Assembly (NCBI GenBank): GCA_958349055.1
Contig: CATWBO010000009.1
Span: 1-64,000 of the forward strand
Length of the DNA stretch: 64,000 nucleotides
DNA from: an uncultured bacterium
GTDB taxonomy: Bacteria > Actinomycetota > Coriobacteriia > Coriobacteriales > Coriobacteriaceae
Direction: 5' to 3'
The notes beneath the pieces are model-generated. The model did no database searches and was not told the DNA's origin. It saw only the letters and a list, made by a program, of their open reading frames with translations. Numbering within the stretch: the first letter of the stretch is position 1; every line of letters begins with the position of its first letter. This document shows, in pieces, positions 17,700 through 26,035 of this stretch. The position numbers and the translations under genes are program-made.

Positions 17700-19649
17700 C
17701 TAGTTGGTCGTACCGGAATCGTCGCCTGAATCAGTACCAGAGCCAGAAATCGAAACCGTCAACGTGATCGTGTTGTCGGTGGACTGCTTACCGGTGGGGG
17801 AGACGCCCGTAACGGTGGCGTTCTCGTTGCCGCTCACGGGGTTGCCGTTCTGATCGCAGAAGGCGATGTTGTAGAACCCGGCGTTGTTGAGCGCGGTGAC
17901 AGCGGCGGAGATGCTCTTGCCATACAGGTTGCCCGGAACGCTGGCCTTACCGGACTTCTTGGCGATGACGACGGTGATCGTGGCACCGGGCTTCTGCTTG
18001 CCACTGGGGTTCCAGCTAATGACCGTGCCCTCGGTAACGGAGTCGTTTTCCTGATAGCTCACGTCAACGCCAAAGCCGGCCATGTCGAGGGCGTTGCGCG
18101 CCTGAGCCTCGGTCATGTCGGTCAGATCGGGCACCGAGGTGGTATCAGGGCCGCTGGAGACCTTGTACGAGATGGTCGTGCCCTTCTCGACCTCCTTGCC
18201 GGCGTCAGTGCCCTGCTCAAAGACCTGGCCCTCTTCGGCCTCGTTGGCGGCCTCGGTAGCGCTGCCCTTCAGGCCCACGCTTGCCAGCGCGGCCTCGGCC
18301 TGGTCCTTGGTCAGGCCGACGAGCTGCGGAACCTCAACCTTCTCGGAGGGCTTAGGGCCCTTGGAGATTACCAAGTTCACCCTCGTGCCCTTGGCTTTCT
18401 TGGTGTTGCCGTTGGGGGTCTGCTCGGCGACCTTTCCCTCGTCGACATCGTCGTTGTAGCTCTGGTCGACGGTGCCAACCTCAAGGCCGGCTTCCTTGAT
18501 CTGCTCAATAGCGGTTTCCTGGTCCTTGCCCAGCACGTCGGGCACCGTGACCTGTTCGCCACTGAACATGCCCGTGGCAAAGGCCACTACAACGCCAATC
18601 ACGGCGACGGCGGCAATCACGGCGGCGATGATCTTGTTCTTGTTGGACTTAGGCTTCTCGACCTCGTAGGAGCCCGTGGAGCCCGAGACAGCGCTGCGGG
18701 CGGTGTTCTGACCGCTCACGCCCGAGACGGGACGAACCATGGCGCGCGTGGAGTCGGAAAGCTCGCGCGTCTTGGTGGCGCCCAGGTCGCCGGCGGCACC
18801 GATGATGCGCGTGGGCTCCGAGACGTTGACGGCGCGGCCGGACAGGTAGCTGTTGAGCACCTGGCGCAGCTCGTCGGCCGTCTGGAAGCGGTTGGCCGGG
18901 TCCTTCTCCATGCACTTGAGGATGATGCGCTCCAGGTCGGCATCGACGCCGGAGTTGATCTGGCTCGGCGGAATGGGGAGCTCGTTGACCTGCTTGAGCG
19001 CGACCGAGATGGCGTCGTCGCCGTCAAAGGGCACGCGGCCGGTGGCGCACTCGTACATGACGACACCCAGCGAGTAGATATCCGAGGTGGGGCCGAGGTC
19101 CTGGCCGCGGGTCTGCTCGGGGCTTACATAGTGGGCGGTGCCCAGAACGTTGTTATCCTGCGTGAGGTGGCTGTTCTTGGCGCGTGCGATGCCAAAATCC
19201 ATGACCTTGATGTTGCCGTCGGGCAGCACCATGATGTTCTGCGGCTTAATGTCGCGGTGGATGATCTCGTGCTTGTGGGCGACCGAAAGTGCAGAGCTGA
19301 TCTGCGAGCCGATCTGGGCGACCTTCTTGGGGTCGAGGGCGCCATGGCTCTTGATGCCGCTCTTAAGGTCGGTACCGCGCAGGTACTCCATGACGATGTA
19401 ATAGGTGTCGCCGTCCTTGCCCCAATCGTAGACACCTACGATATAGGGGGAGGAGAGGCCGGCTGCTGCCTGGGCCTCCTGCTTAAAGCGCGCGGCGAAG
19501 GTGGCGTCGCCAGCGTACTGCGGCAGCATGATCTTGACGGCTACCGTGCGGTCGAGGACCTGATCCTGCGCACGGAAGACGGTCGCCATGCCGCCTGTCC
19601 CCACCTTATCCTTGAGGAGGTATCTTCCCCCGAGGACCCTCTGTTCCAT
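17700..19649 (-). CDS. pknB: PASTA-domain Ser/Thr protein kinase, PknB-like
   Basis: A membrane kinase that senses wall precursors or muropeptides and phosphorylates division and wall proteins. 649 residues. The kinase domain (10-270) has the Gly-rich loop GTGGMATV, Lys39, HRDIKPQN at 131-138 and DFG. A transmembrane helix lies at about 336-360. Outside are four PASTA repeats, each starting with a VP-type motif (VTVPDVLG, VEVPQLVG, SVPDLTDM, ASVPGNLYG), and a Ser/Gly tail. The ATG after TTAGGAGCAGGA was chosen over one five codons earlier. Last gene of a six-gene operon, opposite the PP2C phosphatase in function. The family is inhibited by beta-lactams only weakly. Confidence 0.96.
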   Translation of the reverse strand: MEQRVLGGRYLLKDKVGTGGMATVFRAQDQVLDRTVAVKIMLPQYAGDATFAARFKQEAQAAAGLSSPYIVGVYDWGKDGDTYYIVMEYLRGTDLKSGIKSHGALDPKKVAQIGSQISSALSVAHKHEIIHRDIKPQNIMVLPDGNIKVMDFGIARAKNSHLTQDNNVLGTAHYVSPEQTRGQDLGPTSDIYSLGVVMYECATGRVPFDGDDAISVALKQVNELPIPPSQINSGVDADLERIILKCMEKDPANRFQTADELRQVLNSYLSGRAVNVSEPTRIIGAAGDLGATKTRELSDSTRAMVRPVSGVSGQNTARSAVSGSTGSYEVEKPKSNKNKIIAAVIAAVAVIGVVVAFATGMFSGEQVTVPDVLGKDQETAIEQIKEAGLEVGTVDQSYNDDVDEGKVAEQTPNGNTKKAKGTRVNLVISKGPKPSEKVEVPQLVGLTKDQAEAALASVGLKGSATEAANEAEEGQVFEQGTDAGKEVEKGTTISYKVSSGPDTTSVPDLTDMTEAQARNALDMAGFGVDVSYQENDSVTEGTVISWNPSGKQKPGATITVVIAKKSGKASVPGNLYGKSISAAVTALNNAGFYNIAFCDQNGNPVSGNENATVTGVSPTGKQSTDNTITLTVSISGSGTDSGDDSGTTN

Positions 19650-19780
19650 TCCTGCTCCTAACATAACTATTCGCTCAACGATGTGTGTAGTACCTACTGT
19701 GTGGCCGCTGGGCCATGTGGCGCATTGCCGCTAGCCCTTAGGCCGCGGTGCGCCCCGGGTGTCCGATTCGATCACGGGCA

Positions 19781-22651
19781 TCACGCTCCCTGGGCGGCGA
19801 GCGCCGCGGTCAGGACGATGCCGGCGATCTTGGCCGCCTTGACGTCGTGTTGGTCGTAATCCTCCAAGGCCACCGAGATGGCGACCGTGGGTGAATCGTA
19901 AGGTGCAAAGCCGATAAACGTCGAGTTGACGTTGGTGCCTCCGGTCTCGGGCGAGCCGGTCTTGCCGGCAACCTTGACGCCCGGAATCTGGGCATCGGTG
20001 CCGGTGCCGGACTGGACGACGGCGAGCATGGCCTGCTTGACCTGGTCGGCCGTGGCGGAGCTGACGGCCTGGCCTAGCGAGCGGGACTGCGTGGTCTTGA
20101 CCACGGTTCCGTCCGGTGCGAGCACTTGGGAAACAAAGAACGGGTCCATGACCACGCCGCTGTTGGCGATGGCTGCGGCGATCACGGCATTTTGCATGAC
20201 CGTGGTCTGCGGGCCGGGCGTGTGATCCATGCCGACAGGCTGGCCGGCGCCTGCCCAAGCAGTCTCCCACTCGGTCATGAGCGATGGGTCGGCCATGATG
20301 GAGGCCGTGGAGGTCAGGTCCTGGCCGAGCTTCTGGCCGCAGCCAAAGGCGTTGGCAAACTGAACGAGCGTGTTTGCGCCGACCTCGTTTGCCACCTGGC
20401 CAAAGACGACGTTGGAGGACACGGCAAAGGCCTGTTGCAAGCTGATAGTGCCGTAGCTCTCGTTGTCGTAGTTGGTGACCGGGGCGTTGCCGATGTCCAT
20501 GGAGCCGGGCGCCTGGTACGTGCTGGTAAGGCTGGCGGTGCCGGTTTCGAGTGCCGCGGAGAGCGTGACGACCTTAAAGGTCGAGCCCGGGGTGTACAGC
20601 GCGTCCATGGCACGGTTGTACATGGAGCCGTCCTCGCCGCCGCCCGACTGGAGCAGCGCATCGATATTGGTGTTGTCGTAGGTGGGCGAGCTCGCGCACG
20701 CAAGGACCGCACCGGTGCGCGGATCCATGACCACCACGGCGCCCTTAAAGCCCTTGAGCGCCTGCTCGGCAGCCGTCTGGATGCGCGAGTCGATGGTGAG
20801 CTTGGCGGTATTGCCCGGCTGGGTCTGCCCCGCGAGCGACGCGATGGCGTTGTTCCAGCTGGAGTAATCCTTGGAGCCGGTGAGCGTATCGTTCATGACG
20901 CTCTCGATGCCGGCGGTGCCGTATTGCTGGCTCACGTAGCCCACCACGTGCGCGGCCATGTTGCCGTTGGGGTAGGAACGGGCGTAGGTGCCGTCCTCCT
21001 GCTGCAGCGACTCGGCCAGCGTCACGCCGTCGGACGTGATGATGGAGCCACGCTGGATGTACTTGGAGCGGGCGATGGTGTGGTTGTTGGTCGGCATGTC
21101 CTGGTAGTCCTTCGCCTTGATGACCTGGACATAGGTGAGGTTGCCGATAAGGATGGCGAACAGCGCCGTAAAGGCAAACACGGCACGAGTCAGACGGTTG
21201 GCAAGTGCCACGCGGCCGAGCACGCCGGACTCAGGCGTGTCGAGCAGGCGACGACGCATGCGAGAACCCGCGGAGTGGTTGCCGTGGCTGTAGGAAGGTG
21301 CGTTGGCAAAGCGCGTACCGGTCGGGGCAGCGGCGGATGCGACCTGGTCATCGGTGATGGCGGCCATGGTGCCGGTGCCGGTGAGCTCGGCTTCGCGTCC
21401 GGTTGCCTCGTCGCCGGCGCGCAGCAGCAGCGCGACGATGATAAAGCTCGCCAGCAGCGAGGAGCCACCTTGGCTCATAAAGGGCAGGGTGACGCCGGTT
21501 AGCGGGATCAGGCGGGTTACGCCGCCAACGATTAAGAATGCCTGGAAGCTGATGGCCGCCGTAAGGCCGGTCGCGCTAAAGGCGGCAAGGTCGGACTTGG
21601 CGCGGGCGGCCGTGGTGAGGCCACGCACGGCAAAAAGCATAAACAGGATGAGCACGGCGCCGCCGCCCAAAAGGCCCATTTCCTCGCCGATGGCCGAGAA
21701 GATAAAGTCGGACTCGACGACGGGGATGTTGTTTGCCATACCGTTGCCAATGCCGACGCCAACCAGGCCGCCGTCGGCGAGCGAGAAGAGCGACTGCACG
21801 ATCTGGTAGCCCTGGCCCTGGGCGTCCTTAAACGGGTCGGCCCAGATCTGGAAACGCACCTGCACGTGCGACAGGAACTTGTAGGCGCCCACGGCTCCAA
21901 CGCCCAGCAGCGCAAGGCCGATGATGACGTACGAAAAGCGTCCCGTGGCAACATAGAGCATCAGCAAAAAGATGGTGTAGAACAGGACGGCCGAGCCCAG
22001 GTCGCGTTCGAAGACGACGACGAGCAGGCACACGCCCCACACGGCAAACAGCGGCAGCAGCAGGCGGAAGCGCGGAATCTTGAGGCCCAGGATCTTGCGG
22101 TTGGAGATGGAGAGCAGCTCGCGGTTCTCGGCCAGATAGCCTGCCAGGAACAGGACGATAAAGACCTTGGCGAACTCGCCGGGCTGGATGGTAAAGCCCG
22201 CGATGCGAATCCACAACTTGGAGCCCGAGATCGTTGTGCCGATAAAGATGGGCAGCATCAGCAGGATGATGCCGATAATGCCAAAGGTGTACTTGTAGCG
22301 CATGACTACGTCGAGGTTTTTGACCAGTGCGAGCGTTCCCACCATCAGGGCCACCGAGACAAACAGGATGATGAGCTGTGAGATGGCGAGAGCGGGGGCG
22401 AGACGCGTCACGAACGTGATGCCGATGCCCGAAAGCACAAAGACAATGGGCAGGATGGCGGGGTCGGCGCCGGGCGCCAAGATGCGCACGGCAATGTGGG
22501 CCGCGGCAAAGGCGGCAAAGAGGCCGATCGGTACGGCGAGCGTCTCAAAGGAGATGGCAGCGCCCGCGGTGAGGACGTACATCGCATACAGCAGGATGAC
22601 GGGGAACGCCGAGGCGATGAGCAAGAGCAGCTCGGTGTTGCGGCGACTCAT
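19781..22651 (-). CDS. RodA/FtsW-class SEDS polymerase fused to class B PBP transpeptidase
   Basis: One 956-residue chain joins the two halves of a peptidoglycan synthase. Residues 1-430 are a SEDS protein with about ten transmembrane helices (signatures WIRIAGFTIQPGEFAK, FERDLGSAV, LPFMSQGGSSLL). A hydrophilic linker of about 70 residues and another membrane helix lead to the transpeptidase. The latter has STFK near residue 689, SSN near 744 and KTG near 895, so all penicillin-binding motifs are intact. In most bacteria rodA (or ftsW) and pbpA are separate adjacent genes; the gene order here shows this is their fusion. The ATG is used because AAAGGGAG precedes it by 8 nt; a GTG three codons earlier overlaps that site. 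Starts 17 nt after the phosphatase stop. Confidence 0.93.
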   Translation of the reverse strand: MSRRNTELLLLIASAFPVILLYAMYVLTAGAAISFETLAVPIGLFAAFAAAHIAVRILAPGADPAILPIVFVLSGIGITFVTRLAPALAISQLIILFVSVALMVGTLALVKNLDVVMRYKYTFGIIGIILLMLPIFIGTTISGSKLWIRIAGFTIQPGEFAKVFIVLFLAGYLAENRELLSISNRKILGLKIPRFRLLLPLFAVWGVCLLVVVFERDLGSAVLFYTIFLLMLYVATGRFSYVIIGLALLGVGAVGAYKFLSHVQVRFQIWADPFKDAQGQGYQIVQSLFSLADGGLVGVGIGNGMANNIPVVESDFIFSAIGEEMGLLGGGAVLILFMLFAVRGLTTAARAKSDLAAFSATGLTAAISFQAFLIVGGVTRLIPLTGVTLPFMSQGGSSLLASFIIVALLLRAGDEATGREAELTGTGTMAAITDDQVASAAAPTGTRFANAPSYSHGNHSAGSRMRRRLLDTPESGVLGRVALANRLTRAVFAFTALFAILIGNLTYVQVIKAKDYQDMPTNNHTIARSKYIQRGSIITSDGVTLAESLQQEDGTYARSYPNGNMAAHVVGYVSQQYGTAGIESVMNDTLTGSKDYSSWNNAIASLAGQTQPGNTAKLTIDSRIQTAAEQALKGFKGAVVVMDPRTGAVLACASSPTYDNTNIDALLQSGGGEDGSMYNRAMDALYTPGSTFKVVTLSAALETGTASLTSTYQAPGSMDIGNAPVTNYDNESYGTISLQQAFAVSSNVVFGQVANEVGANTLVQFANAFGCGQKLGQDLTSTASIMADPSLMTEWETAWAGAGQPVGMDHTPGPQTTVMQNAVIAAAIANSGVVMDPFFVSQVLAPDGTVVKTTQSRSLGQAVSSATADQVKQAMLAVVQSGTGTDAQIPGVKVAGKTGSPETGGTNVNSTFIGFAPYDSPTVAISVALEDYDQHDVKAAKIAGIVLTAALAAQGA

Positions 22652-22667
22652 AAGCGGCACTCCCTTT

Positions 22668-24602
22668 CTAATTCTTATCGGAGGCTTCGGCCTCGGCGGA
22701 CTGTTCGGCGGTTTTCTCAGAATCTGATTCGGCGGTCGATCCCTGATCGGTGCTGTCGCGAATCGTTTGCGCGTCGATCACCTGGCGGGTTTGCTCCTCG
22801 TCGATCTGGTGGCGGTACTTGGATATCGTGTCCTGCGCATCGTCGACACTTGTTTGCGGAATGCCCGCCTTGAGGCGGTTTTGCGTGTCTTCGGGCAGGT
22901 CGGACAGCTTAATGCTGGTTTCGCTCTCGAGCCAGTGGAGCTTGAGTCCGAGCGGCTTGCCGGGTATGCCGCGCCAGACTGCGACATTGCCCTGGTAGGT
23001 TCCCAGGTAGTACGAGCCGGTAACGCCTGCGTATGCCCAGATGGCAGCCGCCAACACCAAGACGAGACCCAAGACGACGCCGATGGTGACGTTGCGGCGA
23101 CGCACGCGTTGCGCCTCGCGCATAACGCCATCGTCAACCAGGTCAACGACTACTACGGTCACGTTGTCGTGGCCGCCGGCGGCAAGCGCCGCGTCCACTA
23201 GGTTGTCGACGCAGATTTGCGCGGTTGAGGACTGCGTGGCGATGTTCTCGATATCGCTATCGGGAATCATGCTCGAAAGGCCGTCGGAGCACAGGATCAG
23301 GCGGTCGCCTTCCTCGATATGCAGAGTGAAGTGGTCGGCATACATGGCGGGGTCCGAGCCCAGCGCACGGGTGATGACCGAACGGTTGGGGTGGACGCGA
23401 GCCTCGTCTGCCGTAATCTCGCCGGCGTCCACGAGTTCTTCCACATAGGAGTGGTCGCGGGTCACGCGGATGAGCGTGCCCTCGTGGAGCAGGTAGGCGC
23501 GAGAGTCACCCACGTGGGCGATGGCGAGCGTGTCGTTTTCGATATAGGCGCAAGTGGCTGTGCAGCCCATGCCGGGCTTGCCCAGGCCGTTCAGGGCCGC
23601 CTCGATTACGGCGGCGTTGGCTGCCTCGACGGCTGCGGCCAGGCGTGCTGCGTCGGCGGACTGCGGGGCCGTCTTGGCAATAGTCTCGACGGCGATGGAA
23701 GAGGCTACCTCGCCGGCGGCGTGACCGCCCATGCCGTCGCATACGCAAAAGAGCGGCGACTGCACCAGGTAGGAATCCTCATTGTGCGGGCGTACGCAGC
23801 CAACGTCGGAGCGGGCGCCCCACATGAGTTGCGTGGTGGTGCCGGCATCATAGGTCGAGTCGGTCTCGATGCGCTCCTCGGTCAGGGGCTCAAAGCTCAT
23901 GGTCGAGCCGGGGTCTTTGAGCTTGGCCTCAACGGCGGCAACGTCGATCTCGGCTGTGTCACCGGGAGAGACGGTGTCGGTCTCGGCGTTTGATTCGGAA
24001 TCGCTGGTGTCCGGGGAGCCGGGCTCCTCGGACACGCGGGCGGTCGACTCGTCGTCTTGCGGGCTGACGTCTATAGGCTCGGGCGTCGCAAAGTGCGACG
24101 GCGCGGGCATGCTTTGCGACTGGGCGGCGGGCTCGGCCACGGCATCGGACTCGCTTGCGGGCGCAGGCTGCGGGGTCTTGGGTGCAGGGCCGTCCTCGGG
24201 GGATGGCTCCGCTTCGGGTGCCGGCGTAGACACGGGCGCAACTTCGGATGCCGGAGCTATGGGAAACGCCGGCGCGGCGGGCTCGGGTGCCGCAAACACC
24301 GCAGCGCTCTCGTTGATTGCCGCGGCGACGGTCTCTGCAAAGTGAGCCGGCGCCGGGGTTGCTTCGGGCGCTGTGGGCTGTTCTGCAGCATGTGCGCCGA
24401 TGGGCGCCGCTACGGCATCCGCTTCGTCCTCGTTATCGGCGAGATCCGAAATATCATGCGTTACATGCGAAAGAGGCAGGGAGAACACGGTGTCCTCGGG
24501 TTCCACGGGTGCGGAGCCCGCCGGAGCGGCGTGGGCCGGCGCAGCTGTGGCGGCAGCCGGTGCCTCGGTCATAGTCGCGGACTTGTTCTCCTCGTCGATC
24601 AT
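22668..24602 (-). CDS. pstP: PP2C-type Ser/Thr phosphatase, PstP-like
   Basis: Removes phosphate from the kinases of this operon and their targets; metal-dependent. 644 residues, much longer than the usual 250-500. Residues 1-235 are Ala/Pro/Glu-rich and probably disordered. The PP2C domain follows with RPHNEDS (about 268) and CDGMGGHAAGE (about 282), GDSRAYLL, and the late acidic GGHDNVT. A transmembrane helix lies at about 507-530 and a C-terminal outer tail of about 110 residues follows. ATGA overlap with fhaB fixes the start and indicates translational coupling. Confidence 0.94.
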   Translation of the reverse strand: MIDEENKSATMTEAPAAATAAPAHAAPAGSAPVEPEDTVFSLPLSHVTHDISDLADNEDEADAVAAPIGAHAAEQPTAPEATPAPAHFAETVAAAINESAAVFAAPEPAAPAFPIAPASEVAPVSTPAPEAEPSPEDGPAPKTPQPAPASESDAVAEPAAQSQSMPAPSHFATPEPIDVSPQDDESTARVSEEPGSPDTSDSESNAETDTVSPGDTAEIDVAAVEAKLKDPGSTMSFEPLTEERIETDSTYDAGTTTQLMWGARSDVGCVRPHNEDSYLVQSPLFCVCDGMGGHAAGEVASSIAVETIAKTAPQSADAARLAAAVEAANAAVIEAALNGLGKPGMGCTATCAYIENDTLAIAHVGDSRAYLLHEGTLIRVTRDHSYVEELVDAGEITADEARVHPNRSVITRALGSDPAMYADHFTLHIEEGDRLILCSDGLSSMIPDSDIENIATQSSTAQICVDNLVDAALAAGGHDNVTVVVVDLVDDGVMREAQRVRRRNVTIGVVLGLVLVLAAAIWAYAGVTGSYYLGTYQGNVAVWRGIPGKPLGLKLHWLESETSIKLSDLPEDTQNRLKAGIPQTSVDDAQDTISKYRHQIDEEQTRQVIDAQTIRDSTDQGSTAESDSEKTAEQSAEAEASDKN

Positions 24603-25015
24603 CGACGGTTCACCTTCATGACCACGTCGCCAATCTGGACTTCGTCGCCCTCACGCAGCGTCGCGGGCTCCACGAGCTGGCGGCCGTTGACGAGCGTGCC
24701 GTTAAGCGAGTTGAGGTCCTCGATGATGAGCGCCGGGCCCTGCAGCGAAAAGCGCGCATGCGAGGCCGAGACGAATGGTTCGTTGATGCAGATGTCCGAA
24801 GATGGCGAGCGACCGACGATGACGGGGCCGAGCATATCTACGTGGATGCCGCGGATACCGCGCGGACCCTTGTCCACATCGATCGTCCAGATAGCCGAGT
24901 CGCGGCGCTGTCCGCGCACAAGCCCCACGCCGGTCTTCATGACGGCGAACAGGAAGATATAGAGCAGGGCGACCAGGACGATGCGGCCTGCAAAAAGGAC
25001 GATATCGATGTTCAT
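24599..25015 (-). CDS. fhaB: Membrane-anchored FHA protein, FhaB/FipA-like
   Basis: 138 residues: an N-terminal transmembrane helix (about 5-28) and a C-terminal FHA domain with GRSPSSDI, SASHARF and NSLNGTLVNG, which binds phosphothreonine. In actinobacteria FhaB links the kinase to division proteins. It sits 6 nt after fhaA and overlaps the phosphatase gene by 4 nt. Confidence 0.94.
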   Translation of the reverse strand: MNIDIVLFAGRIVLVALLYIFLFAVMKTGVGLVRGQRRDSAIWTIDVDKGPRGIRGIHVDMLGPVIVGRSPSSDICINEPFVSASHARFSLQGPALIIEDLNSLNGTLVNGRQLVEPATLREGDEVQIGDVVMKVNRR

Positions 25016-25021
25016 AAGCGA

Positions 25022-26035
25022 CTATCCCCTAAATTCAAAGGTGCTCAGGCCAAACGTCAGCAGATCGCCGTTGCGCAGCGGGCAGCGTGTAATGCGGCGG
25101 TTGTTGACGAGCGTGCCGTTGGTGGAATTGAGGTCCTCGATCGACCAATCCGAGCCCGTAAAGGTGAGTTGGGCGTGGCGGCGCGACACGTTGGGGTCGC
25201 GCAGGGCAATGTCGGAAACTGAGCGCTCGCGACCGATGGTCACCTGCGCGGAGGTGATGCTATGACTCTCGCCGCTCACGACGTCGACGAGCTGGGCGAG
25301 CGGGCGCTGCGGGGCGCGAGTGCTCGCCATGTTGGAGGCGATGCCGGCTGCGGCGCCTAGGCCCACGGCGGCACCGGTCGCGGCGGCTCCGCCCATGCCG
25401 GCAAGCGCGTCGCGCGAGACGGTCTGCGGCACCGGGATGGGTGCGGCGGCGGGGTCGGGGACGCTAGGCGCGAAGGGGTCTGCCGTGGCAAGCGGGTCAG
25501 GAGTGGCGGCGCGAGGCGTCGGCTGCTGCTGGGGCATGGCGGCGGGGCGCTGCTGCTGCGGGGCAGCAAACTGCTGCTGGCCGGCGCGCGGGGCGCTGGC
25601 GGCACGGCTTGCCGCGGAGTTGTTCTGGCCCAGGCCGTTTTGATAGGCGCGCTCTTCTTCGTATAGGCGGCCGAGCGTGGGGGCATCGACGTTCTCGGCA
25701 AAGACCGAGAACTTGCCGGCGCGCAGCTGCGGATCGATCATAAAGCGCACGAGGGGCTCGCCGACAAAGACATAGCGGCGCTTTTCGGCCTGCGCCTTCA
25801 CGAACTCGCGGACCTCGCGCGAAAGCTCGGGGTAGAACGGGGCGAGCATGGGATCGTCGTCGGCGGCGATCAGGATGGTATAGAGTGCCGGCGCCGTGTT
25901 GACGCCGTTAATCACCAGAGTCTGATCCTCCATGTCGCGAGCGGCCTGCTTGGCAAGCTTCTTAAAGGAGAACGGGGCACGGGTGGCACCGAAGATGCCG
26001 GCCACGTGGTCCTCGAAGATGTTCAGGAAGTTCAC
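25022..26035 (-). CDS. fhaA: FhaA-like protein (DUF3662 plus FHA)
   Basis: 337 residues. The N-terminal domain of about 120 residues (FEDHVAGIFGATRAPFSFKKL onward, split here as a motif at residues 7-27) matches the DUF3662 domain of actinobacterial FhaA. A Gln/Pro/Ala linker follows, then an FHA domain at about 245-337 with GRERSVSDI, SRRHAQL and NSTNGTLVNN. FhaA regulates peptidoglycan synthesis by binding phosphorylated MviN-type partners in mycobacteria. The start is GTG, overlapping the stop of the upstream kinase gene by 4 nt. Confidence 0.93.
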   Translation of the reverse strand: MNFLNIFEDHVAGIFGATRAPFSFKKLAKQAARDMEDQTLVINGVNTAPALYTILIAADDDPMLAPFYPELSREVREFVKAQAEKRRYVFVGEPLVRFMIDPQLRAGKFSVFAENVDAPTLGRLYEEERAYQNGLGQNNSAASRAASAPRAGQQQFAAPQQQRPAAMPQQQPTPRAATPDPLATADPFAPSVPDPAAAPIPVPQTVSRDALAGMGGAAATGAAVGLGAAAGIASNMASTRAPQRPLAQLVDVVSGESHSITSAQVTIGRERSVSDIALRDPNVSRRHAQLTFTGSDWSIEDLNSTNGTLVNNRRITRCPLRNGDLLTFGLSTFEFRG

